Assembly: GCA_965201045.1 (NCBI GenBank)
Contig: OZ241746.1
Span: 4,340,001-4,404,000, forward strand
DNA: 64,000 nt
Source: JAPORK01 sp026710285
GTDB lineage: Bacteria > Pseudomonadota > Gammaproteobacteria > Pseudomonadales > Endozoicomonadaceae
Reading direction: 5' to 3'
Part shown: piece after piece, positions 28,573 to 38,685 of the stretch
Layout of the letters: each line of letters opens with the position of its first letter
Position numbering within the stretch: the first letter of the stretch is position 1
The notes under the pieces: model-generated
Told to the model about the DNA's origin: nothing
The model's database searches: none
What the model saw: only the letters and a program-made list of their open reading frames with translations
Made by a program: the position numbers and the translations under genes

Positions 28573-31500
28573 TCAGGTCACAACAACACCCACAAAATCA
28601 ATCTTTCGAAGATTTTCACCCGACGGTGACCAGGGAACAGATTCTAATCTGTTTATCGAAGAATCAAAACTCATCTGAACCCATTCACCCTGTGTATTAG
28701 TAATAACAGATGCACGATAGTTTTGATAAATAACACCTGTAAATCTGTTTTCATTGATCATTTGAGTTATTTCAGGTCTTTTAAAACCCATCTCTATATT
28801 CCCTCCGTTTCGTTCAATCCACAAATCATCAGGAATATAAGTTGCAAACAATCTTTTTATCTGTTTTATCATATGTGTTATGAAAGTGCCCACCCCAAAA
28901 GATCCTCTGGAAGATTCATTTTGATAACCTGATATTAATTTCAGAGTACAATCAAAATTCATAACAGATGAATACTCAATAGGAACTCCTGTTATTTTTG
29001 ATACTATCAATGCTGCGTCTATAGTACTTTCTGCCTGAGGATAAAAATCATGAACTGCAGTCAGTGTATCTGTTAACTGTTCATTGTTACACATGGTTTG
29101 AATGGCACCTTCAGTCATATATTTTCCTTCGTCAACAGATACAAGTAGTGGTCTCCTTGCAGCTATAGCGGCAGCGGTAGTATCGATCTCTTCTTCTACT
29201 TCTACACTTTCTTCAGCTGTGTCTTCTATTAATTCAGCACTTCCGAAACCGCTTGCAACGACCCCACCTAACATATATATGCCTGTTGCAATAATTATCG
29301 CGCTGTTCACAGCTCCCACGACTGCTGCGGCAATATTAAGTCCTTTATTCGTTGGTATTGCAGCCGCCGCAACCGATACACTGTTAAGTGCAGCTGTCGA
29401 TATCATGGCACCGGCAGCAGCCAGTGCGCCTCCAACATTTGCTGCAATCATCCCGGCAGCAGCTACAGCAAGTCCTGCCATTACAACCGATGAAGTAATG
29501 TGCGCCCATTTTTTATGTATGGCTGCAATTCCTAAAGAAAAAACATCATTAAACCCTCCCATCACCTTGCCTAACCATCTTGGGAAATTACCATCAGGAT
29601 CAGTTTTCATCACCGGATTATTGCTGCCAAAACTGTATCCATCACCATACGGATCTTCACTGACAAAATATCGCTGTTGTGGATTATAAGTTCGGTGACC
29701 TGCACCCAAAAATTGCCAGCCACTGGCAAAATCTGTACGCTCACCATCAAAACCAAATAAAGTACGTTTATAAAAAGGCTCAGAAGATGATAAAGGGGAG
29801 TGCCATGACATACCATAAGGGCTATAAATATTACGATAATTCAGCAGATAACGGTTATTATTTTGAGCGTCTTTTTTCAGTACACTAACAACATCACCTT
29901 TATAATTGTGTTCATAATATTGATCGATAACTCCATCTATAGTTCTGGCTACGCCATAATAACCTGCTGTATGAACGACCTGATCTGAATCAATGACACG
30001 CTCATTGACCAACGAACCATTGCAGTAAAAGAGATAACGGATATCATATTGAGTTTTCTCCATTACTTCTTTGCCACTACCATCATAAGTATAAAAACTT
30101 TGTCTGCCATTTGTTTTTTCAATATGGGTAATTTGATTAAAAACATTATAATTAATTTGATTACCCTGACCATCGGTTTTCATATTACCGTCACTGTCAT
30201 AAATTATATTTTTTATGGCAGATTGGCTTTTATTCCACACAATATTAACATGCTGTAAACGTAATGGTACTTTAAAATCACTGTAATCATACCGAGTAAG
30301 TTTACTCAGTGTTATATTATTTTCACTGTTTTGTAAGGTTTCTTGAACCTGTGCTATACGATTTAATGGTGTAAATGTATATTTTTGTCGTGTGATTATT
30401 GGTGCACTCTTTAAGCCTGAATTAGCAAAAGCTGTATCCCGGGGACATAACGGTAAACCCGATGATCCATCACAATGCATAGCGATCAGATTATCTAATT
30501 TATCGTAATCGTAATGAATAACAGCCTGTTTGTTATTGTCTCCCTGTCTTTTAATTTGGATAATATTACCATTTTTATCATAGGTATAATACCATCCGGA
30601 GAGTAACTGACCATTGAGTGTATCATTGATATGATACGGATGCCCATAAGCATCATAATCAATATCGCGTTGCATCTGACTTCCATAAATTATTTTGGTT
30701 CTGCGCGAAAAATCATCATATACATTGGTGAAAAGTAATTGCTTTTTATAATAGGTTGCGGTTATTCTGCCCATCTTGTCATAAGTCATAAACGTCTTAT
30801 TTCCATGTATATCTGTTCTGCTCACCATAAAACGATTTTTATCATATCGCCACTGAAACCGGTAGTCCGGATAACCATTGCTTCCGGTATGCTTTTTTTC
30901 TAAGAGCAGACCATCATCACTATAGCTCAGGGTCGTAACTCCGGTAATATCACTTTTTTGTATCGGTAGTACAGTGACCGGATCATAATCAGTGTGTAAT
31001 TGTGAGTGACCATCAATATAAGTAGTCACAGGAATATCTATGCTATTGTACTTCCATGTGATAATATGTTTATTGGGCATTATAATTGACTGTGGTTTTC
31101 CGTCAGAAAAATAAGTATAAGTAATATGTTTTCCATCCTCTCCGGCTTTCCATAACAATTGTCCGGCAGCACTGTATTGTGCAGAAGATAACAAATAACG
31201 ACCGCCTGAAACAGGTAACACCCATGTCTGGATAATCTGACCCGTCAGGTTGTAAACATAATGTATTTTATCTCCAACAGGGTTGGTCATATCAGTTATT
31301 TTTCCCAGTGAGTTATAATTTCTGTGAATAACATTACCTTCCGGATCCGTTATCATTACCGCACGTCCAAAACTATCATAACGGATGGTAGTTACCTGTG
31401 CACCGGGTTGCTTGTCGCCATGCATACACAGCATTTGCAGTGAAGGTAGAACCTTTTGTGTCGCTGGCAAAATAATTTTTTGCACCGGTTTATTGATTTT

Positions 31501-34008
31501 ATTCACAACAATAATCGATATAACAGAACGTTCCCCTTGACGGTTCTGGCGATAACTGACCTGGCATCGATAAGGGTCATCGTAGTGTTTTGTGACTATT
31601 TCACCATCAGGAAGGTCAGTTTGGTTAACAGCGCCCATATCATCATAGTGATAGGTTGTTTGCAGTGAATCAAGCTTTCCACACAGATCATAAAAATAAC
31701 TGTATTTATCTGTAAGGCGTTCATAGTTGTCATATGTTGCTTTATTTTTTAGAACCCAGTGATCGTGATCTGCTTTTCCATTAACCAAAATGGGTTCTCT
31801 GAAATCCATTATCTGACGTCCTTCACTATCCATAATCAATTTATGGCGTAAACCATTACCCTTGGTGATAATAACTTCATTCAGTGTGGGTGAAAGCGTA
31901 TATTGATAATGAACATGGCTTAAAAACTGCGTTCCTGCATGCATATCAGTCTGTATTAGTCGACCTATCTCATCATAGTGATAACGGGTTATATTTTTAC
32001 CTGTAGCGTCTGTATACTGAAGCCGCTGATTAGTAAACATACTGGTAGTGACTGTGGGTAATGGCAGCAATTTATTCTGAGCCAACTCAATGCTGCTGTA
32101 GGTGGTTTTGCTATGACCATCAGGACTGGCAGTATAACGGTAATCTTTTGTAACTGAAGTCAAACTTCCCTGTGCATTACCCCCTTTAGTTATTTTTTTG
32201 AGTAGCCCATAGCTTAAAAGGTCTGATGGATTAGTATAATAACTTCTGGTGATTGTTCTTATATTGCTGCCTGAGTGCTTTTCTTGATAAACAGGTACCA
32301 GAAGATAATCCTTACCAATATAATTAACCAGTTTACGATAATGGTTATAAACGACAATTGGCAAATCAATACTGTCTTCATTGCGCTTTGCTGGATAAGT
32401 CGTTACTTTTTCAAGTAAAGTATTTAATCGCCATGTTTTCGGTGTTTCAGGACAAAACTTATCACCCTGATAAGGACAATAAATAGTCTTAGTTGTACGA
32501 CCGTAATTATCTGTATTGCTGATAATCCGCCCCTGATCATCATACATTCGATCAATACTATCAACAGCAGGTTCACTTGTATTATCTCCCCACCGTTTAG
32601 TCACTACTTTTAATGGCAGGCTGTAGGTAGCAGGCAGATTTTCAAAAGAAGTGTGAGCGCACCCGTTTAATCTATCAGTGCGGCAATAAAAATTATCTGT
32701 TTCAGATAAAAGATGTTCAGTACGATCACTTACTTTTCTATCACGAATGAGTAAATGATATTTATCGTAGGTATGAATCTCTTTTATAAGACCGTTATCC
32801 TGGCTTGTCTGATAAGTATAATCAACCGGTGTTTTAAATAAAGCATCACTGTCTGATCTGTTCAAAAGCGCTAAACCAGAATTATATCCAAGATAATCAT
32901 GTCCATTACTATTTGCCTGTGAATATTTATAATTAATTACACTATTGGGTTGTACAGCGCCATGTATAACCGTTTCCCGGGAAACTGCACATAGCGTACC
33001 AAATGATCTGTCACCTTCCATGCTAAATTTTACTGCACTATTACAGTTATAAGTAAATGCTTTTTTTAATCCGGATGGATAACTCATTTTGGTTAGCATA
33101 TTCCCAATATAAGTTATTTGGATAGCTGTCAGAGCAGCATTACTTTGTTGCGGTAAAAAGACTCTATTGATCTGATTATTGTTATTATCGATACGAACAG
33201 CCACCGGTTGTCCATCTGTTCCGGCACTGATTACGTTAATATAATTTTCATTCCAGTTAAAAATAATTTTATGATTTTGATCATCAGTTATGCTCTGTAA
33301 CAAATGTGTTCCAGGTACATAAATAAAATTAACCCCCCAGCCATTTTGTTGCTCTAAACGTGTTTCATAACCTTCATGATTGAGTATCTCCCGCAGTCCA
33401 TTAGCATAAGTAATTTTAAAATGAGTGGTTTTATTTCCTGTTATGCTGATATCTTTCAATTTATGGTACTGCGGTTGCCATGTATCATCACTTTGTTGCA
33501 CTAAATGAAAGTTTTGACCAAGTGATGTTGTCAGTTGATTCGTTTTTGGATTAAAATGCGTCAGATTCCAGCTCCACCCTTCTGCAAGACCATCAGGATT
33601 TGCTGTACTGATGCTACTATAGTTAATCTGTAAATTAATATCTGGTCCGTGTCCCAGATTACTGACCATACTGCCTGTCTTTATAAAAGCACTCAATACA
33701 CCGGTACGAGGATCTACTTGTGTCCCCAATGTTTTTGCAAAATTAAAAGCATTTGACCATGGTTTATTATCATCATTATCAGATGCTGTTAACTTCTGTT
33801 TTTTTCTGACATTGCCATTAACCTTCTCTCTGCTTTTCTTAGTATTATTTTTTTTAATTTTTAAAGGGTGGTTTAATAAATATTTAGTATTATATGACGC
33901 CATATCCAATGAAGATGGTGCAGCAGTACAATCTTGCATTATAAAAAACAGTGAAGAAAAAAGCAGATGACTTAACAAAAAAAACTTGTTTTTATAATTA
34001 TTTATCAT
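28573..34008 (-). CDS. Exported RHS-repeat protein with unknown C-terminal domain
   Basis: 1811 residues. Signal peptide about 1-29 (FFLLSHLLFSSLFFIMQDCTA). An N-terminal WSNAFNFAK...VDPRTG segment leads into an RHS/YD-repeat shell (GRLIQTDMHAG, YDEIGRL, YDKMGRITATYY, YDSFGRAVMITDPEGN). The RHS core-end motif RYFVSEDPYGDGY...DPDGN lies at 1446-1474. Then follow an Ala/Ile-rich hydrophobic stretch (about 1508-1585), an acidic linker, and about 190 residues (1620-1811) that I cannot assign. RHS shells encapsulate and deliver variable C-terminal toxins. No T6SS/PAAR adaptor and no immunity gene follows. ATG at 34008. Confidence 0.85.
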   Translation of the reverse strand: MINNYKNKFFLLSHLLFSSLFFIMQDCTAAPSSLDMASYNTKYLLNHPLKIKKNNTKKSREKVNGNVRKKQKLTASDNDDNKPWSNAFNFAKTLGTQVDPRTGVLSAFIKTGSMVSNLGHGPDINLQINYSSISTANPDGLAEGWSWNLTHFNPKTNQLTTSLGQNFHLVQQSDDTWQPQYHKLKDISITGNKTTHFKITYANGLREILNHEGYETRLEQQNGWGVNFIYVPGTHLLQSITDDQNHKIIFNWNENYINVISAGTDGQPVAVRIDNNNNQINRVFLPQQSNAALTAIQITYIGNMLTKMSYPSGLKKAFTYNCNSAVKFSMEGDRSFGTLCAVSRETVIHGAVQPNSVINYKYSQANSNGHDYLGYNSGLALLNRSDSDALFKTPVDYTYQTSQDNGLIKEIHTYDKYHLLIRDRKVSDRTEHLLSETDNFYCRTDRLNGCAHTSFENLPATYSLPLKVVTKRWGDNTSEPAVDSIDRMYDDQGRIISNTDNYGRTTKTIYCPYQGDKFCPETPKTWRLNTLLEKVTTYPAKRNEDSIDLPIVVYNHYRKLVNYIGKDYLLVPVYQEKHSGSNIRTITRSYYTNPSDLLSYGLLKKITKGGNAQGSLTSVTKDYRYTASPDGHSKTTYSSIELAQNKLLPLPTVTTSMFTNQRLQYTDATGKNITRYHYDEIGRLIQTDMHAGTQFLSHVHYQYTLSPTLNEVIITKGNGLRHKLIMDSEGRQIMDFREPILVNGKADHDHWVLKNKATYDNYERLTDKYSYFYDLCGKLDSLQTTYHYDDMGAVNQTDLPDGEIVTKHYDDPYRCQVSYRQNRQGERSVISIIVVNKINKPVQKIILPATQKVLPSLQMLCMHGDKQPGAQVTTIRYDSFGRAVMITDPEGNVIHRNYNSLGKITDMTNPVGDKIHYVYNLTGQIIQTWVLPVSGGRYLLSSAQYSAAGQLLWKAGEDGKHITYTYFSDGKPQSIIMPNKHIITWKYNSIDIPVTTYIDGHSQLHTDYDPVTVLPIQKSDITGVTTLSYSDDGLLLEKKHTGSNGYPDYRFQWRYDKNRFMVSRTDIHGNKTFMTYDKMGRITATYYKKQLLFTNVYDDFSRRTKIIYGSQMQRDIDYDAYGHPYHINDTLNGQLLSGWYYTYDKNGNIIQIKRQGDNNKQAVIHYDYDKLDNLIAMHCDGSSGLPLCPRDTAFANSGLKSAPIITRQKYTFTPLNRIAQVQETLQNSENNITLSKLTRYDYSDFKVPLRLQHVNIVWNKSQSAIKNIIYDSDGNMKTDGQGNQINYNVFNQITHIEKTNGRQSFYTYDGSGKEVMEKTQYDIRYLFYCNGSLVNERVIDSDQVVHTAGYYGVARTIDGVIDQYYEHNYKGDVVSVLKKDAQNNNRYLLNYRNIYSPYGMSWHSPLSSSEPFYKRTLFGFDGERTDFASGWQFLGAGHRTYNPQQRYFVSEDPYGDGYSFGSNNPVMKTDPDGNFPRWLGKVMGGFNDVFSLGIAAIHKKWAHITSSVVMAGLAVAAAGMIAANVGGALAAAGAMISTAALNSVSVAAAAIPTNKGLNIAAAVVGAVNSAIIIATGIYMLGGVVASGFGSAELIEDTAEESVEVEEEIDTTAAAIAARRPLLVSVDEGKYMTEGAIQTMCNNEQLTDTLTAVHDFYPQAESTIDAALIVSKITGVPIEYSSVMNFDCTLKLISGYQNESSRGSFGVGTFITHMIKQIKRLFATYIPDDLWIERNGGNIEMGFKRPEITQMINENRFTGVIYQNYRASVITNTQGEWVQMSFDSSINRLESVPWSPSGENLRKIDFVGVVVT

Positions 34009-34587
34009 AAAAATTATCTCATTGGTATACTATGAATTTGCATGATGAGACTGGCAAAATGAATATTAATATTTGCCTGTTGCAATTCAACATACCGAAA
34101 TTCAGACTTTCTAACAGGTGAAAAAAGAAAAGATTTTCAACGATAAACCCACTGAATTTAAATCAGATGGATTATACTTGTTTAACTCAACGTCAAAGCA
34201 CTAAATTTAATTTTTGTACAACCTGTTAATCGTAAAGATTGTTGAGTAAGTCAATTTTGTATTTTTAAATTAAACGAATGTGTAATTAATAGACAACTCT
34301 GAATACAAATTGTTCCTTCCTCGTTGAATTTACTCACTGATGTATCACATCATTTTATAAAACAGCAGGCATTTAGTTGGATATGAAAAAATTTGGAAAT
34401 GAGTACTTACCGACTAAAAAATATTATAGCACTGCTCATGGTATACACAGACGATTTTATGGAATATAGGGTGTAACTTTTTTAGATGGTGGCTGTTGTA
34501 AAAAAAAACAAGATTCGGAATTCATCATGGCGCAATGGCTATTGAAATAAGCCATTACTTAAGACGCCGAATATATGACCGTGAACC
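34009..34587. other. Upstream region of the intact RHS gene
   Basis: 579 AT-rich bases with no coding frame that I trust. It should contain the RHS promoter. It merges at about 34588 into sequence homologous to the downstream flank of the intact RHS gene. Confidence 0.4.
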
Positions 34588-35690
34588 AAATATAGTTAAT
34601 CAATTATTTGCAATCAGAGGGGTGTCCATATATGTGTATAAGAGTATGGGTAGCGACTCGGGTAATGTCACTTTTTTGTATCGGTAGTAAAGTGGCCGGA
34701 TCATAGTCAATGTGTAATTGTAAGTGACCATCAATATAAGTAGTAATAGGAACATTTATGCTATTGTACTTCCACTCAAGAATATGTTTATTAGGCATTA
34801 TAACTGACTGTGGTGTTCCGTCAGAAAAATAAGTATAAGTAATATGTTTTCCATACTCTCCGGCTTTCCATAACAACTGTCCGGCAGCACTGTATGTGCA
34901 GAAGATAATAAGTAACGACCTCCCAAAACAGATAACACCCATGTCTGGATAATCTGACTCGCCAGATTATAAAAAACATAATATATTTTATCTCCAACAG
35001 AGTTGGTAATATCCGTTATTTTTCCCAGTGAGTTATAGCTTCTATGAATAACATCATCCTTCGGATCCGTTATCATTACCGCACGGATAGTGTTTAATTC
35101 TGTGTCGCTGGCAGAATAATTTTTTGCACTGGTTTACCAATTTTATTTGCAACAATAACTGATATTACAGATTGTTCTCCCTGACGGTTTTGGCGATAAC
35201 TGACCTGGCATCGATAGAGGTCATCATAGTGCTTTGTGATTATTTCACCATCAGTGTTTGGTTAACAACACCTATATCATCATAGTGATAAATTATTTGC
35301 AGTGAATCAAACCTTCCATGCAAATCATAAAAATAACTGTATTTACCTGTCAGGCGTTTATAGTTGTCATATGTTGCTTTATTTTTTTAGGATCCAGTGA
35401 TTATGATCTGCTATTCTATTAACCAAAAAGGGTTCACTGAAATCCATTATCTGATGCCCTCCACTATTCATAATCAATTTATGGCGTAGACCATTACCCT
35501 TGGTGATAATAACTTCATTCAGTGTTAGTGAAAGCGTATATTGATAATGAAACTCTGTCCCTACATTCATATCAGTATGTATCAATCGACCTGTATCATC
35601 ATCGTGATAACGGGTTATATTTTTACCTGTAACATCTGTGTACTGAAGTCGCTGATTAGTAAACATACTGGTCGTTACGGTGACCAAAAA
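34588..35690 (-). pseudogene. Decayed second RHS copy, middle part
   Basis: This minus-strand stretch is closely similar at DNA level to the intact RHS gene. 34640-35080 matches about 30935-31380, and 35090-35690 matches about 31440-32050. 34588-34620 matches the flank downstream of the intact stop codon (28511-28545). It is broken by frameshifts, a deletion of about 70 bases near 35085-35095, a deletion near 35260, and loss of everything encoding the C-terminal third. Recognisable pieces include TNQRLQYTDVTGKNITRY and SVGDKIYYV. It is collinear with a further fragment at 41249-41318. Confidence 0.85.
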
Positions 35691-35751
35691 TGCTATTTTT
35701 TTTGAATTATGTTAGACTTCCTGCTTGTGACTGACTAACCGGAATAAATAA

Positions 35752-36358
35752 ATGATGACAGACAAAGAATTCATATCACTGGCAGCAAAACATCCTGAAC
35801 TCTATTCACACTTCAGGGAAATGACAGCACTGACAGATAGTGATCGCTGCTCTGTCACATTAACAAAAAATGGCTAAATAACTTTTAAAAACAATTAGTT
35901 ATTTATTTCTTCAGGACGGACTATTTACAATCCTCTGAATGGTTTTTCACATAAAACTGAATATGATGATCGTATACCTTTTCCTGGCTGGCTGTTACTC
36001 ATCTATGCAAAAAATCAAATCACCAATGAAATGCTGCCTCTGCTAAAACAGCTGAACAGAATGGCGTTAAAATTTTTGTTAGGAGATGTACCTTTAAAAA
36101 GTCGTTCACTTTTTGAAACCACCACTCAAAAAACATTATCAAAAACCCTGCTGTCTGAAGAAGATGTACTCAGCCGGTGAAATTGAAGTCACTGAGCTGA
36201 ACTGCCTTCTTACTTATATTTTTAAGCTTTGGTTTTACTTTTCTCAGCCAGCGGATCTATACGACTACGAATTAGTGGAGTCATTGCAGTCCCATCTGTT
36301 TGTTAAAAGCAAGGACGTTTATTCTCCAATTAACAATTTCAGACGGGATTACAGATAA
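35752..36358 (+). pseudogene. Broken gene of unknown function
   Basis: An ATG at 35752 (MMTDKEFISLAAKHPELY) runs 42 codons to a stop at 35875. The sequence then continues in other frames with protein-like content: TIYNPLNGFSHKTEYDDRIP then FPGWLLLIYAKNQITNEMLP up to about 36178, then in a shifted frame EIEVTELNCLLTYIFKLWFY to 36358. It looks like one protein of about 200 residues damaged by a stop, a small insertion bounded by the repeat AAATAACT/AGTTATTT (35876-35904) and a frameshift. I do not recognise the family. Confidence 0.45.
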
Positions 36359-36569
36359 ATTAAATTGTGCATTATATCACCGGTCTGCTAGGATAACCGG
36401 AGTGATCACAGAACAAATCCGGCTGAGAATGCTGCTCTTAATGAAAAGACCAACAGCATAATCACCAAAACAAAAGCACCAGCTAAAAAACAACTCAAAA
36501 ATATACATCATTATGCTGAAGACCACACTCAACTCATTCAATGAACAATACAGTTTTAAAAGGAAATGT

Positions 36570-37914
36570 ATGATGAAAATAATGAAGAAAGGTCTTCGGT
36601 AGGTACAGCTTGTTACCGTCTCAGTAGTTTTGAGTATTTTAACTGCTTTTTTCAGTTGTAATGGATGGGGAGCTCCTAAGGTTGTTCCTGTTAGTTACTG
36701 GATTAACATAGATTTTGATCCAAGAACAGGAAATTTTATTCATCCGCATATCAAAACTACCAGAGACGATACTCAACCTGCGCAAGATGTTACATCTTAT
36801 GATACTGATGATGGAACACACCATCAAACAACGATAGAGGTGCATAACGAAACCCCACTAGCAGGTGGTAATTACCCAATCGAAATTAAAACACCCAGAG
36901 ATGCAGTAACACTTACTAATAAAACTGCATTTGATTTTTGTGATTATTTGGAGTGTGGAACTGGCTTTTCGCAACAACATCTTGGATTAAAGCGGACATA
37001 TTCACAGTTTATTTTTACTTTACAAAACCAGAATTCTTCTGATCGTGTGGAAGTTAAGTCATCGCTTATTGAATCACAGGTAGGCAACGGTATTAACGCG
37101 GAGCTCGGTTTCAATAGTGACGGAGTAGGATCTAATAACAAGTGCCATTCACGTGGAATACGCATAGAGTTCCCTAAGATAATTTCAAACGATCCTGACA
37201 AAAACTGCGTCGCCCAGACTAATCGTCGATCTTTTAATGAGAAAACGCATTACATAAAAGGATCTATGCATTTTGTTTTTGATTATGATAATAAATTAAA
37301 AGATTTTTTTAAAGATCCAAATAGCTGGCATATATGAAGATACAGTCAAATATACAGGAAATAGTGTCCCGAATTATAACTTAAAGATGTTTGAACAATA
37401 CACATTTCATTTCCAAATACGCAAATTAACAGTCATCAGTAATCTTGTTTATGATAATAATACTAATCAAATTAACCTCACATGGCACACCATCAGACAA
37501 GGTGATCATTTTTACGAGGTATATGTATCCGGACATAAACTCTTTTCTATTGACGGTTCCTGGGCTCCATCACAGAAATTACTCCTTCATCTGGGCAGGA
37601 GTAATACACTAATGTACTGCCCTTATCTTCCTCTGGATTTAAAAACTATCAAAGAGAAGATATTCGGCATAGTTGTTAAACCGGAAGATGTTTCATGTGA
37701 TTCTTATATACCTTACGAGGTCCATCTGGCTGATTTGCAATCTCACATACGCCGTTCATGGATGGATGGACAAACGTTGATGATCAAAACCGTGCAGCCT
37801 AATCACTTTCAGGGAGAGATCGATGTTAATTTTGAGGTAAACTCATACTTTAAACCACGCTATCTATCCGGATCGTTGCTAATACCCTTGACTATAAATG
37901 CCGAACTCACTTAA
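36570..37914 (+). pseudogene. Exported protein gene with amber stop in the signal peptide and a frameshift
   Basis: AAAAGGAA at 36558-36565 precedes an ATG at 36570 encoding MMKIMKKGLR, then an in-frame TAG at 36600-36602. The same frame continues as VQLVTVSVVLSILTAFFSCN, making one typical lipoprotein-like or Sec signal peptide. The frame runs to a stop at 37337; coding sense then continues in another frame (GIYEDTVKYTGNSVPNYNLK) to 37914, so a frameshift lies near 37290-37335, possibly at the T-run. About 445 residues in all. The segment WINIDFDPRTGNF shares the DPRTG motif found near the start of both RHS proteins. A TTG at 36630 could give a shortened product, but without a signal peptide start. 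Confidence 0.6.
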
Positions 37915-37989
37915 TGCCTATGTCACCTGGTTAATTTTGTTCAGAAGATGCCTTAGGAACATGCACAAAATAGCTTAGGCAAATTGAGG

Positions 37990-38540
37990 AAGAACATACA
38001 GACCATTTGTCTTATCCTCAGGTGTCACCCACAAAAGTTATTCCAGACGAGTTGAATGTATTGTTACCAACTTTGGCGCTGATAATTCTTTTTATACCTG
38101 TTATATGACGCTGAAAGAGCATTATGGCATTAGTCTGCCAAAAAATACACTCCGTAATATCACTTTAAAGCATTCACAGCAGATAGGGAAACAACAAAAA
38201 AAGCAGTTAAAGACTCAAAGTGAAGAAGCAAAGCCGTTCATTATTTTGGAAACTGATGGCTGTATGATTCCTATTGTTGAAGCAATACCGGAAAAACAGG
38301 AAGAAGATCAGAAAAAGCATAAGAAACTCTGCTTCCATGAAGCTCGTTTAACACTGGCTCATGCACAGGAAAAACCTCTGATCGTATTTTCGGGTACCTT
38401 GAACACGGTGAACGTTACAGGTCAGCATATGGTCTGGTGTATTAACCGCATCGGGCGAGACGGTCAGACCTATCTGCACTGTGTAGGTGATGGAAAACCC
38501 TGGATTACCAGTCAACTGGAAAAGAATTTTGATCTATCTG
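37990..38540 (+). pseudogene. Transposase remnant (DDE type, family not assigned)
   Basis: In one frame the translation reads GVTHKSYSRRVECIVTNFGAD, then MTLKEHYGISLPKNTLRNITLKHSQQ, ILETDGCMIPIVE and later YLHCVGDGKPWITSQLEKNF. The ETDG...VE and GDGxxWI segments look like DDE transposase catalytic surroundings. The start is not clear and the end is replaced at about 38540 by IS1380 sequence in the same frame, giving a chimeric reading frame that continues to 38848. It is a fragment. Confidence 0.55.
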
Positions 38541-38648
38541 GTAATGATCCTGCTTTGCAATCGGCAGTAAACAGAGTTGATCCTCTGGTAAGTCAATCTA
38601 CTTTATGCCGTTTAGAAAATCGTGCAGAACGTAACAGCAGTGACACAC
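38540..38648 (+). pseudogene. IS1380-family transposase remnant, N-terminal piece
   Basis: The translation NDPALQSAVNRVDPLVSQ followed by STLCRLENRAERN matches the conserved N-terminal block of IS1380-family transposases (DP...LASQPTLxRLEN). It is cut at about 38648 by an IS200/IS605 element. The next part of the same transposase is found at 40588-41248 on the other side of that element. Confidence 0.75.
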
Positions 38649-38649
38649 T

Positions 38650-38685
38650 CCCACCACTAAACCGCAAGAGCGGTTGTAGTGGGGG
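38650..38685 (-). repeat. Subterminal hairpin at the tnpB-side end of the IS605 element
   Basis: An imperfect hairpin with perfect core ACCGC-AAGA-GCGGT and outer CCCAC/GTGGG pairing. It overlaps the last codons of tnpB (ALAV stop). In this family such hairpins are bound by TnpA, and the 3' end of tnpB plus this end gives the guide RNA of TnpB. Confidence 0.65.

Noticed and set aside
28573..29150. Weak resemblance of the RHS C-terminal segment (TNTQGEWVQMSFDSSI, EGAIQTMCNN) to papain-like or Josephin proteases
   Set aside because: No catalytic histidine in the expected place and no consistent Cys-His order; the similarity is too short to call.
29102..29689. Long plus-strand reading frame (195 codons) opposite the RHS gene
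   Set aside because: Low-complexity Ala/Ser/Thr translation is the mirror of the Ala-rich region of the real minus-strand gene; no ribosome-binding site or known motif.
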